The notes: a model not told the origin generated them from the letters alone. Counted from the stretch's first letter, positions 44,514 to 55,272 are shown. The stretch is DNA of 64,000 nt from Lineus longissimus (GCF_910592395.1 NC_088314.1:11286001-11350000), one strand, 5' to 3'. A program made the numbers and translations.

Positions 44514-45345
44514 CTGAAATGAGTCAGAAGGGAAAACCTTTTGAATCAACTAGTCGGTTACCAACAAGCTTTTTCATACCAAAATTGTCATCCGTCAACA
44601 ATCGAAATCTCGCACAGGGCAGGCAATTTTGGCCTACCTACAGAACAGGATCTAGGTTATGATGACACAGTCACGTTCAATCTGGGGTTGTAAATTTTAG
44701 CCCACCAATACTACCCTAAGGCCTTCGCACTTTTAGCCGCACACCAGTGCCACATTACGGAATGGGATGACTGCAGATGGTAGGCTAGGCTACTGGCTAC
44801 ACATTAACTCCATCGTGTGGCATGATGACCATGCAAGTGCCAGCGGCCGTTTTGACCATTAGGGCCTACTATAGTAGTGCACGTGCGCAGTACGTGCTGT
44901 GTGCACTGTAGTGTAGGCCATATAATGCATGTTGTGTGGATGTAGGCCTAAGCCACACCTAGGCTACATTCATCAATAATAGGCCTAGGCCTACATATGC
45001 ACACCACATGCACTTACTTCTGACCATCAATGGTGGTGCATGTGCAGTGAGTGCTGTGACTGTGTGCACTGTAGTCATATGCACACAACATGCACTTCTG
45101 ACCATCACTGGTGGTGCATGTCACGTGTAGTGCTGTGACTGTGTGCACTGTAGTGTAGCCTGTATGTATAGTAGCCTAGTGCATTTTGTGTGCACATGGT
45201 ACATGTAGGCCTATTGAATGTACAGGCATATTTATACATGGCACGGCAGGCCTAGCCTATACTAGTAGGAGGCCTAGGCCTAAGCCACAACCGGCCCTAG
45301 CATGCCTAGATGGCGAGCATGAATGCACAAACTAAACATACAAAC
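44514..45345 (-). other. MULE intron 1 with tandem duplication
   Basis: Likely intron between exon 1 (donor GTTTGT) and exon 2. It holds a tandem duplication of about 77 bp (44997-45075 and 45077-45155; GACTGTGTGCACTGTAG, GTGGTGCATGT) and several AGGCCTAGGCCTA motifs. The two exons do not join in phase (1 base versus a required 2), so a small extra exon or another donor must exist, or the gene is broken here. Confidence 0.55.
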
Positions 45346-45613
45346 CTCTGCCTAGAACGATCCCCAGTGCTCTTCGTTGTGTGAGCGCGCCATGCTTGCA
45401 CTTGAACCGTACACGGCTATACTTGAATGAATCTTTGTAGTAGTTTTTTACGTCTACTACCCCATTATTTGCTTTCTCAACTGTCCTCGAGTCTGCTATA
45501 ACAAATTTTGCAAATGTTTCCCGCTCGAATTTATTCAGATATTCTTTAAAAGACGCGAAATGGCTGAATTTTTGGCCGAGAGACAGCGGCTCCATAACGT
45601 CGTCTCCCGCCAT
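45346..45613 (-). CDS. MULE gene first exon, ZSWIM/FAR1-like N-terminus
   Basis: Starts at the ATG at 45613 in a good context (AACATGGCGG) and reads 89 codons plus one base. Sequence SLGQKFSHFASFKEYLNKFE and KYSRVRFKCKHG is the usual opening of ZSWIM3/FAR1-like MULE proteins: F-x-S-F-x-E-(x)n-Y/F and a C-K-H-G element that pairs with the CPC residues of exon 2 to form a zinc-type fold. The frame is open upstream to 45679, but the second ATG has the better context. Confidence 0.75.
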
Positions 45614-45631
45614 GTTGTTTCTTCTACTGAT

Positions 45632-45703
45632 CACGTGGGGTCGGGTAAGGCTAAACAGTGACCGCTTGTTGGGAGACACGCGCTTGGCAAACCGGTGACG
45701 TCA
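45632..45703 (-). promoter_or_regulatory. Probable MULE promoter in right terminus
   Basis: Between the start codon and the right terminal repeat lie an E-box (CACGTG, 45632-45637), a perfect CRE (TGACGTCA, 45696-45703) and two GTCGGGTAA motifs. No TATA box is obvious. The assignment rests on position and motifs only. Confidence 0.4.
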
Positions 45704-45769
45704 CGGTCGGGTAATGCTCTTACAGATTATGGCGCTGCAGACACGACGGTCGTGTCAATAGTCACTTCG

Positions 45770-45778
45770 TTTCATCAA
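45770..45778. repeat. Right 9-bp target-site duplication of the MULE
   Basis: TTTCATCAA, identical to 35288-35296. Confidence 0.75.
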
Positions 45779-46284
45779 ACCTACTTCAAATTGAGCGTTA
45801 CAACAGATTTGTCCCTGCTGCATTTTAATCCATTCAAAAGTTCACTCCAACCACAACCGCTCCAGAAAATGATGATTTTGTTCAGTATGAGCCCCAATGG
45901 CATGCTCAACGGTCATCCGAAACAGCGTCCTCCAGGTTTAAAGTCGGGTAGGCCTATGAAGACATCAAAATAAAATTTAGAAGCCATAAATGAAATAAGT
46001 ACTAGGCCAACACCATAAAACGCATTTCATGACATGGGTGTAAGATTTAAGGTAGGGGCCTAGATGTTGTCTAAAATGCTGGAACATCAGGCCCTATCAT
46101 TTCCTCCAAGTCCAATCCAAAATGGCCGCTGACTGGGTTGTGGACGCTGGTAAGTGGTAGCCTTTATTTTACACAAGTACTCGCTAATCTTGCACACAAA
46201 TGTCATGAAACGATCAGGAAATGTGGAAAATATCCTGCTTATTTTGTTTATGACCATTAGATTTTATTTTGAAGACCTTAAATA
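45779..46284. other. No gene seen
   Basis: Unique sequence between two elements; short ORFs only. Confidence 0.4.
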
Positions 46285-47658
46285 CCCTCACCGAAAAGCA
46301 GTGTGATATCAGTCAGGATTCAGTCAGGTTGCAGTGTTACCTCACATTTTTATGGCAGTGTTGAAATCAGTGGAAAGCAGTCATAGGGAGTGTTTTTCAG
46401 TCACGCGTTACCAAAGCATACAGTATACAGCAATCAAAAATAGAAGTTAGGGAGTCATAAGCAGTGGTAAGACAGTCAAAATCAGTGGTAAGGCAGTCAA
46501 AAGCAGTGCTCATTTAAATATTTAGGCTGACTGATTTCCACTGCTTTTGACACTGAAAATGAATCCCCACTATGCATCATGCACAGGGCTGGCAGTGGGG
46601 TTCAGTGTTAATTTAAATATTTCGCAGCACACTGAATCCACACTGAAACACCACTGATTTTGACTGCCATTTCCCAAACCTCCTGGAGGGAGCAGTCATT
46701 TTCAGTGTTAATATGAATAATTTATTCAATGGCATGCAGGCACAGATGCCGAGAGAGGTTTGGGGGACGTGACCCCCCTGTGCTGATGACAACCAAAGAA
46801 ATTTTTCGAAAAAGCAAAAACTTCAAGCCAACTGTTACTTTTGCTGTCCTATTTTAGACGGTGCGTCCAATATGGCAGTGATGACGTCATCTGCACAAAT
46901 AGAGAACATCGCCATTGCATGATGACGCGACACAGTAAAAAGATGACAAATTCTCCCATGCAGATATCTTGCAGTGTATGCATACATCACAATTAACACC
47001 TATAGGGCCTACAGTTGATGCATGAAGATACATGCAGATATCTTGCAGTGTATGCATACATTACAACACCTATAGGGCCTACAGCCTTCTTGATTTGCTG
47101 AAAATACAACTTCACTGTCTGTCTAGATTACCCTTTTTGCATTCATTTGGCTCCTTATGTGTTCCAATTCAAACTGACTAAAACTCCCCTCTGCTCATAT
47201 TGAAATTCGGGTAAATATCAAGAAATATGAAGAGCTACCATGATTTCTTGAATGTTTGACTATCAAATTCAAACTTACTAGCTTCCTGTCTCAGGTTGCA
47301 TTATGGGTGATATTTAACACTGAATTTGACTGCAATTACCACTGCTTTACACTGCCATCAAGTCTTAATCTCACCAGTCATAAAGCAGTGGTTTTCAGTC
47401 ATGTTGAAAATGCCACGGGTTTCGATCAGAGTTGGAGAAGTGGAAATCAGTGGTCTTTCAGTCATAGGCAGTGTTTTTGAAATACGTCGTTCATAATGAT
47501 ATGCAAGTGGCAGTGCTTTGCAGTGGTCTTTCAGTCAAAATCAGTGGTTTTAAAACATTAAGAAAAAATGATATGCCTAAGACAGTCATATGCAGTGGGG
47601 GTTTCTGTCAAAAGCAGTGTGATGCAGTCATTTTCAGTGCACTGCCTTTCGGTGAGGG
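46285..47658. mobile_element. Nonautonomous TIR element, TA-flanked, with CAGTCA/CAGTGG arrays
   Basis: The left end CCCTCACCGAAAAGCAGTG and the reversed right end CCCTCACCGAAAGGCAGTG differ at one base over 19, and TA flanks both. About 430 bp inside each end is packed with the words CAGTCA, CAGTGG and CAGTGTT in mixed orientation. The centre (46730-47160) is unrelated and contains a tandem CAGATATCTTGCAGTGTATG duplication. No transposase ORF. Superfamily is unclear. Confidence 0.75.
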
Positions 47659-48068
47659 TATGCTTTTAAACCTGGTGGACGCTGTTTAGTATGACCCATG
47701 CTTAATACATGTGTCAAACACGGCACGTCACGATGACACTACTGAGTACTTGCAACAGAGCATCTGGAGCTTGTCCAACATCATTTTTCATGACATTTCA
47801 TTAATGGCGCGAAACCCCTGTGCAAATTGTGTGTACTAAAATTTCCTATGCTGGAACATCGGGCCGTTTTCAGGAGCAGTTGTGGCCGGAATGAACTTCT
47901 GAATGAATTAAAACGCAGCGACGTGCTGTAACGATCAATTTGAGGTAGGTTTGGTGAAAATCCGAGAGCAGTTAAAAAAATGAGAGCGATTTTCAAGATT
48001 TCTTAACATCTTGGACCGAACTATAGCAGTATAGCACATGAGCAGAGGGAGATACTGGGTGAATACTC
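47659..48068. other. No gene seen
   Basis: Non-coding sequence; overlapping short ORFs lack domains. Confidence 0.4.
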
Positions 48069-48535
48069 CAATCCAAGGCAAGGGTTTGTTTACAAACAGA
48101 GGTATACAATGCTGTACAAAAAGGCACTCTGATGAACAGAAAACTGTCACTTATTTGGAGGAATTAAGTAACCTAACTAACTTGTTGAGCAATGAAAACA
48201 TATTCAAAAATTTCAACACATGATCACATCAACGGTATCAAATTATCCGTTTTAGATTTGATGTAAATCGGAGAAAAATCACAAAAGGTTGAGAATATTT
48301 GGTCACATGGCCAAATGTTCTCAACTTTTTGTGATAATTTTCCTACTTATTCCGAGTCTAAAACATATAAATTTGAAGTGTTGCTGGGAATATGGTTAAA
48401 AACATGTTTTCATAACTCAAACAAAGTTATGTTACTGAATTCCTCCAAATAAGGGAGTTTTCTGTTCATCAGTGTGCTTTTTGTACAGCATTGTATACCT
48501 CTTGTCTGAGAACGAACCCTTGCCTTGGATTGGGT
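48069..48535. repeat. Foldback element, about 470 bp
   Basis: A nearly complete palindrome centred near 48302 (TTGGTCACATGGCCAA). Outer arms share CCAATCCAAGGCAAGGGTT, GAGGTATACAATGCTGTACA and TTATTTGGAGGAATT. Inner arms share ATCACAAAAGGTTGAGAA. The ORF 48038-48223 lies in the left arm and has no support as a gene. Confidence 0.8.
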
Positions 48536-48865
48536 TATTTTTTCGGAAATTTTTACTTGAAATAAGATAAAGAATGTTGAACAATATTAAAAGTGTCTTT
48601 CACTATTTTCAGGTTCGCAAAATCTTCCTAATTATCTATGAGAAACAAAGGAATTTTTTGGTGCAAAGAATAAGCAAACCTGCTGATTTTTCTCTGCCTA
48701 GTAAAACCTAATCAATCAATGCATGAATGAATGCGTGAATAAGGGTCATTGCTAAGGCAAGCTAGCATTTTGAAGAAAAAAATTGCTTATTGTTTATGGA
48801 CGGGTTATTTCCACGTCTACCGTCGAGCGAACAGCGAAAATGACCTTGCGTCCACACCACTTTTT
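48536..48865. other. No gene seen
   Basis: AT-rich spacer. Confidence 0.4.
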
Positions 48866-49400
48866 AGCTCACCTGTCAGGTGAGCTAATATGATACCGTG
48901 GCGTCTGGCGTCCGTCGTCGTCGTCGTCGTCCGTCGTTAACTTTTGACAAAATCGTGGCACGTTTCTTAACCGCTTGACCTAGAAAGTTCACACTTGGTG
49001 TGTGGGTACCCCTAGGCAAGACCTTCCTTCAGAAAGAAAATCAGCGCAATTTGACTGCTGGTCTGCCATATAGGGGGTGCTCTTTGAAAACCTATTTTTG
49101 TCATTTTGAAGCTTATGGTTAAAGCTAGAGCGATGAAAATTTTATGGTGGGTGTAGCTAATAAAGATACATCACATATCAGACAGGTTTTTGATTTGACC
49201 TTCATTTCAAGGTCACAGAGGTCGAACTCTAAAATTTCTTTGATCATGGCAGGTTTTTTTGCTATTGGTCATAGACTCTCTAAATTTGATATGTAGACAC
49301 TTATTGGGCATCTCTACATGTTGACACAGATTTAGGTCAGTGTGACCTACTATTCAGGTATAAGTAGGTCAAGGTTAAAAAAGCCCATTTTCTTTATTCC
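48866..49400 (+). repeat. Family A repeat, hairpin end first
   Basis: Opens with the hairpin TTAGCTCACCTGTCAGGTGAGC, then a (GTC)n tract at 48911-48937, TGGCACGTTTCTTAACC, and a TTTGACCTTCATTTCAAGGT block with CACAGAGGTCGAA (49194-49228). Confidence 0.75.
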
Positions 49401-50291
49401 AGCAGATTGAAGTTTGAAATGAAGTTTTAGAGGTCGGCCTGATATAGAGGTTTCGATATTAAATAGATTAATTTCGTTTCATATCACTAGGTGGCGGTAT
49501 TGTGCAAAAATGTCAGTTGGCACATTGCCAGCAGTTTTGAATTTCGCGGTTCGAGGCAATCCCTCGGGGTATCCCAGATGCGCAGTGTAGTACTGCGCCA
49601 CTTGATCTGCATACTACAAGTATGGAAAACAGCCATTTTATGAATTTGAAGCAAGACGTAGAAGGAATTAAATCACCTTGAATCAATGCTAAAACTTAAT
49701 CATCCGCTCTTCGGATGAGGTCATATGTGTTGATTACATTCTTGTGATTGGTTTGAGATTATTAGTTTGTCCTCTTTGCCGGTTGTTTTAGAAAATTTTG
49801 ACTGCGATTGGAAGGTAAAATGAGAAACTTGTCACACTCTTCTTCGGCTTGGAATGGGGATAGTCAATGCAGAGCCGGTTGGTACAAGCTGCCTTGCGAA
49901 TCGGGGTGGCGTAATAATACTGTGAAAGAACAATAAAATGATGAATTGTAGCAGTGTGTGTCAGAAATTATGTGATTTCTATTGCATTTGACGATCCCAA
50001 AGTTTCGAGAGTATGGCAAAATGGCGGCTGGCGTCATTAGAGATTAGCGTCAAGCCTAAACCTTTCTTTACAATGTGGGCTATTAAACACAAGTTAATGG
50101 TTTATAATCACCCAGACGCTACTCATTGGGTAAACCTCTACTAAAAACACTTGCTTTAATTTTTGTAAACATGTCACGAGTGCTTGAAAAGAACCATTTT
50201 TGTGATCGTTTTTCGTCGCTGTAGAAATGTACACAGTCGGAGTCAGTCAGTGTGTCAAAACAACGGTGTTAGTATACACATGAATCCATGA
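49401..50291. other. No gene seen
   Basis: Non-coding. Contains GATGCGCAGTGTAGTACTGC, which resembles the GCGCAGTTGGSTACTGCGCAT motif inside the next element. Confidence 0.4.
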
Positions 50292-50296
50292 TACAC

Positions 50297-51540
50297 CAGT
50301 GTTCTCGCCAGGCCATTTAACCGCCCCATTTAAATTTGAGCAGTGAAAATGTGCCCCGTCTAAAATTAGCCCGCCCTGTTAAATTTGCAGCCGCCCTCTT
50401 TAAATTCACCTCCGCCATGCTTAAATCCAAGCCAATAGTTACACAAACACAGCCTTAAATATCGCATATAAACATTCCGCCGTCACTCAAGGATCATTAT
50501 CCCACCGCAAAACGACTGCCAGCCATCTCAATTACCCGGTACAGCAGTAGGGCCTACTACCATTACTATCCACGTGTTCCGGCAGATGACGGTCGGCCAA
50601 TAACAATCACCCGTAGCCTTGGCAACGAGGTCAAGGGAGTGGACAAAAGCGCACCTGTACGATCGGCTAGCGGCAGAGCGGGGCGGTTGTTTTTAATTAT
50701 GTCAAAAGAGTGCTTGCAGGTGTGCCGCAGGTGGATGATAATAGCTGTCGGCGTAAAATCAGCAGTCTCTTTTATTGATATACAGGGTACAACGGGATCA
50801 AACGAGAAGAAGGCCTCTACAAATTTTTAATAAAGTAAACATTGTACATGTATAGAAGCGTCGATCATCATCCTGTCATCATGAAGAAGTACATGGCCTG
50901 CGCAGTTGGGTACTGCGCATCCGCGGGCTGCGGGATGCGCAGTTGGCTACTGCGCATCTATATTTGGCGCCGCTATCTGGTTACAAAATACCATGTGCTT
51001 TGACGATGTCGGGGTCCGGGGAGCAAGCGGGGAGGGCAAGGCCAAGGGGGATCAAAACTTTTTTTCGAACCAGTGAATTTTTTATTCGTACAACTTCAGG
51101 TGGTTATTTTATGTTGAGTGCCCGTACAAACACAACTTTTTATCTTTCCGTATAATATAGTGTACCCGACCATACAGCGGTGCACAAACATCGGAAAACG
51201 TACAAAATACGGTTGAAACGTACAAGTAAACAGCCCTGCGCATGTAACGGTTTGAATACTAGTATTTACGTGGATACCCCGCCATGCGTCCCTCCCGCCG
51301 ACCGACGTGACGCCGCAAATTGCCATGAAGCAAAATGTTTTGCCTACGATACTAACGCTGCAATGTCGTTTTATATCATCAGAATTAGGCCTGAAATTGC
51401 ACCTCAGAGCATCTAGGTTTCAAAATTTTTCAGGGGGAGGGCCCCCCGGACCCCCCGCCAAAAATGCGCCTGCGGCGCATATAGGAGCTGGCCTCCGGCC
51501 AGCTGCGCCCCGTTTGATTGAAATGCTGGCGAGAACACTG
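50297..51540. mobile_element. Nonautonomous TIR element with 5-bp target duplication
   Basis: Perfect 15-bp terminal inverted repeats (CAGTGTTCTCGCCAG at 50297-50311; its reverse complement at 51526-51540), flanked by TACAC on both sides (50292-50296, 51541-51545). The left interior has a degenerate CCGCCMTTTAAAT array; the right has GC palindromes (GCGCCTGCGGCGC, AGCTGGCCTCCGGCCAGCT). The centre repeats GCGCAGTTGG..TACTGCGCAT. CAGTG termini resemble hAT, but a 5-bp duplication is not the hAT norm (8 bp). Confidence 0.82.
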
Positions 51541-51689
51541 TACACGGAGACACGAATGTAAACATTTGCCTGTTGGGTCGGAAGGAGTTCACCGTTACTG
51601 ATCACTGCCCCAAGAAAGGTCATCTGAGCTGGTTGACTAAAGTAGATGATGATAATGATGAAAGTGTAGCGCAGCTGTCATCAGTGCTT

Positions 51690-51744
51690 TTTAGCTCACC
51701 TCTTAGCAGAGGTGAGCTTATCCCATACCGTGGCGTCCGTCGTA

Positions 51745-51814
<70 letters not shown>

Positions 51815-52862
51815 CGTCGTCGTCCGTCGTCCGTTAGCAGGGCACGTTTCGTAACTGTTAAAGCTATTGAGTTGAAACTTGGTACACATGTACCCTTATG
51901 TAATGACACCTTGGAGACCAAGTTTCGGTCCGATTCGTTTCATGGTTTGGCCAGCAGGGGGCCAAACGTTAAAAGTGAAAATATGCAATATCTCCCTTAA
52001 TAGTAGTCGGGAAATTTTGAAAAAAATATGGTAGGTACTTCTAGCAAAGGTGCATCATATATCCTCCGGGTTTTTGATTTGACCTCCTTTTCAAGGTCAC
52101 AGAGGTCAAATGGTGTAAATTGGCCGTTAGGATGTAACGATGGCACGTTTCTAAACTGCAATGACTATTGATACCAAATTTGGTACACATTTACCCCTTA
52201 GTCAGGTGATCTCAGGGACCGAAGTTTGGTCCAATATGATTCACCACTTGACCACCAGGGGGCAAGATCCAAAAACCTTAAAAATGTGATTATTCCTTAA
52301 CTTCTTGCCCGATTGCCACCAATTTGATATCATGGGTACATCTAACCACCATACAGTATATGTCACACAGGTTTTTAATTTGACCTTCTTGTCAAGGTCA
52401 CAGAGGTCAAATGGCGTAAATTCGCCGTCAGGCCGTAACTATGGCACGTTTCTTAACTGCAATGACTATTTATCACAAATTAAGTACACATGTACCCCTT
52501 GGTCAGGTGATCTCAGGTACCGAAGTTTGGTGCAATCTGATTTGCCGTTTGGCCTCCAGGGAGGGGGCCAAATCCTAAATTCTTCAAAATGCCATTATTC
52601 CTAGTAATGACTTGCCCGATTGGCACCAATTTTATATCATAGGTACATCTAATTCTAACAACCATTCAATGTGTCACCCGGGTCTTCTTTGATTTGACCT
52701 ACTTTTCAAGGTCACAGAGGTCGAATGTACTGTAAATTGGCCATTTTGGGGAAATTGTAATTGCTTGGACCTACATCAAACCTAACACTACATGACACAA
52801 TACCATGCTCTTTATCCATCTTTCCTCCACATGAGGTGAGCACAATGGCCCTGGCCATTTCA
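51690..52862 (+). repeat. Complete family A compound unit (inverted relative to 28-31 kb)
   Basis: Runs from the hairpin TTAGCTCACCTCTTAGCAGA, through a (GTC)n tract (51737-51835) and three modules with AGGTCA blocks at 52077, 52380 and 52692, to GTGAGCACAATGGCCCTGGC. It is the reverse complement of about 28988-30109 with few changes, so it gives the unit's natural length, about 1.17 kb. Confidence 0.85.
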
Positions 52863-52881
52863 TATATAGTTAGGCCTAGGC

Positions 52882-53235
52882 TATAGTCGGACTCATAAGT
52901 AAATGTCACTGACTGCCCTTTTGGGTCGCTGTGCAAAAACTATTGGGCCGATTTCTTCAAAGTTTGGTTTTTCTTGAATCTAATTTCGGGACCCAACACA
53001 ATTTCCAGGTTAGAGATTTGCAAATTATAAAGAAAAAAAATTGTCAACTTTACTACGTCTATGTACACCAATACATACAAAAAAATTATTTCGTAACCAT
53101 GGTTACTGAAATATGAAAATCCTCTTGGGTCCCGAAATTAGATTCAAGAAAAACCAAACTTTGAAGAAATCAGCCCAGTAGTTTTTGCGCAGCGGCCCAA
53201 AAGGGCAGTGACATTTACTTATGAATCCGACTATA
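52882..53235. repeat. MITE, about 354 bp with about 120-bp TIRs
   Basis: Ends TATAGTCGGACTCATAAGTA and, reversed, TATAGTCGGATTCATAAGTA. Arms continue through CAGTGACTGCCCTTTTGGG-like and TTTGGTTTTTCTTGAATCTA. Possible TA duplication. No ORF. Confidence 0.8.
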
Positions 53236-54112
53236 GGGCTGTATTGTAACTGTGTTATTGTCTCAAAAATGAATACAAACTGCTACCTAGTTACTCAGTA
53301 CATCATATTCTATACTGTGCATTCCTTGCTTCAATTGTTCTTGTATCATATTTTTCAACATTTCTCTCTAATCGCAAGCCGAGGATAAATACTCCTTTTA
53401 AGATAGCGTATTCACACGCAATTCCACAGGTACATCCCATTCATTTGAAATTTCGGCCAATGACAGCAGGTTTTACAAAATGTAAATGCGCTGTTAATTT
53501 TCAATAGTCACTGAATAGCTAAGACACATGTAAACCTGTCTTAATTGGCCAGAAAACATCTCTCAGCTTCTCCCACAAATAACGATTCACTTATTCCAAC
53601 GTCAGTAACATGTGCACGCGGAAAACAATACGACTAACTCCACTTTTTCAAGACAAACCACACCATCCCACAACTATTGCTTGATTAACCACTAACAATG
53701 ACAAGTTCTTCCTCATACTCTCCCTTTCACATCGACAGGTGAGCACAATGGCCCTGGCCATTTCATTATTTAGTGAAATAAACAAAATAAGTTCATGTTC
53801 CCACATTTACCTCTCTACCTGATGCCGTGATTGTCTGTTTTATGTATACACCTAATTCGCTTAAAAAAAGGGTTAAAAAAATTATGAATAATGAATAATG
53901 GAAAAAAGCCTCATCACTTTTCAAAAAGTTTTTGACGGTAAACTCATAGTATACCTATGTTCCCATGGTCTTATGTCTGTCTGTGTTCGTGTCCGTGGCA
54001 TACCTTACAAATCTCACTTCTAGATAGGGAAAATGAAGGATATTGTCAATTGTTTTGTCCTGAAGTTCGGCTTTTTTCGATGAAAAAAAAAATAAATTAT
54101 TCACTCAAAAAT
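53236..54112. other. No gene; family A end at 53742-53765
   Basis: AT-rich. A short remnant ACAGGTGAGCACAATGGCCC marks the edge of a lost family A copy. An ORF beginning 53957 is not supported. Confidence 0.45.
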
Positions 54113-54185
54113 AAGGGAGATTTGAACCCGGGACGCTGGCATCATATAGGCAGGTGTCTTTTATATCCATCAGGCCACGGGGAAT
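54113..54185 (-). repeat. tRNA-like sequence (SINE head or tRNA pseudogene)
   Basis: The minus strand reads GTGGCCTGATGGATAT (A-box-like) and, 40 bases on, GGGTTCAAATC (B-box-like, consensus GGTTCRANYCC). Box spacing fits a Pol III promoter. Stems pair poorly, so it is not a functional tRNA. Confidence 0.4.
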
Positions 54186-55272
54186 TCTGTGAGAGCCGGT
54201 GGGCAATCTTACTTCTGGACCTTTCGCATGATCCAAGTCTTGAATATTGCTTATCGCCCTTTGTTGTAAAAGAATTCAGATGCAAAATGTCAGCGAACGC
54301 CATTTGGAAAAAAATAGATAATTATAATGTTGAAATGAAGCCGACATTACCCTCTAACTTTGAACCCTTGCTTCGTCCGTCGTCGTCTGTATCCTGTTTC
54401 AAAAACAGTGGCACATTTTTAACCGCTAAAGCTATGAACTTGAAACTTTGTACACAGGACCCCCCCAGGTCAGGTTACCTCTGGCAATGAATTTTGGTCC
54501 GATCTGAGTCTTGACTTGGCCACCACGGGGCCAGAAGCGAAAGCCCAAAAATGTTTTATATCTCTCTTATGAGTGACTCAGTTTCGATAAAATTTTATGG
54601 TAGGTTCTCCTAGCAAGGATACATCACATTTTCAAGGTCACTGAGGTCAAATGGCATAAATTGTCCGTTTGAGTGTAACTATGGCACGCTTCTTAACCAA
54701 TAAAGCTATGAACTTGAAATTTGGTGCACATAACTCACTACCTCATATAACCTCTGACACTGAATTTCAATCTGATCTGATTCTAGACTTGGCCACCAGG
54801 AGGCCATAACTAAAAAAGGTAAAAAGTGGAATATCTGCTTATTAGTGACTTGTTTTCAATTTTGGTTTGACCTATATACTATTACATGTAGCATGTTTCT
54901 TAACCAGGATGAATTCCTAACCACCAAATATCTATGCGGTGAGCACAATGGCCCCTGGCTGTTTTATTTTTGAAGCATCAGTCAACACTTAAACAGAGAA
55001 AACAGTTCTGAACAGTTTACAGGATGTTTTTAAGCCTTTCTGTTTAGCTTGTTGAAAAGCTGCTCGATGTGTTGCAGTTGAGGGATTTTGAATTTCTTCA
55101 CGCCTAGGTGATCAATGGGTCCATAGAAGACTGTGCTTGAATGAACTCTGTCACGGTCCTTAGTTGTCTTGGCCACTTGAACTTCACTGGACATTACGTT
55201 GCTAAGTGCGCATTAATTAGCGGTTACGGAGAATATCCACGAAACATTTTTTGTGGGTTGACCTTTACTAAA
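54186..55272 (+). repeat. Family A repeat (54365-54975) with flanks
   Basis: Modules with TGGCACRTTTYTTAACC, GGCCACCAGGAGGCC and TTCAAGGTCACTGAGGTCAA (54630). It ends at GCGGTGAGCACAATGGCCCC (54940-54960). The flanks up to 55272 show no gene. Confidence 0.7.

Larger units (their letters stand above)
35297..45769 (-). mobile_element. 10.5-kb Mutator-like element (MULE) with SUMO-protease gene
   Basis: Termini: the first 35 bases (35297-35331) and the reverse complement of the last 35 (45735-45769) align without gaps at 29 of 35 positions, including a shared TATTGACACGACCGTCGTGT core. They are flanked by the 9-bp direct repeat TTTCATCAA. Subterminal motif ACCCGACCGT occurs at 35396, 35482 and 35576 on the left and inverted at 45703-45712 on the right. 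The interior gene is on the minus strand and starts about 150 bp inside the right terminus, as is usual for MULE transposases. Together these define one element. Inside are a minisatellite (36856-37400) and an intronic inverted duplication (37885-40310), which may be later insertions. Confidence 0.8.

Noticed and set aside
48038-48223. SET-domain-like phrase GKGLFTNRG
   Set aside because: Lies in a palindromic arm; no other SET motif nearby.
51573-51921. Ser-, Asp- and Thr-repeat ORFs
   Set aside because: Again (GTC)n microsatellite translation, conserved only as DNA.
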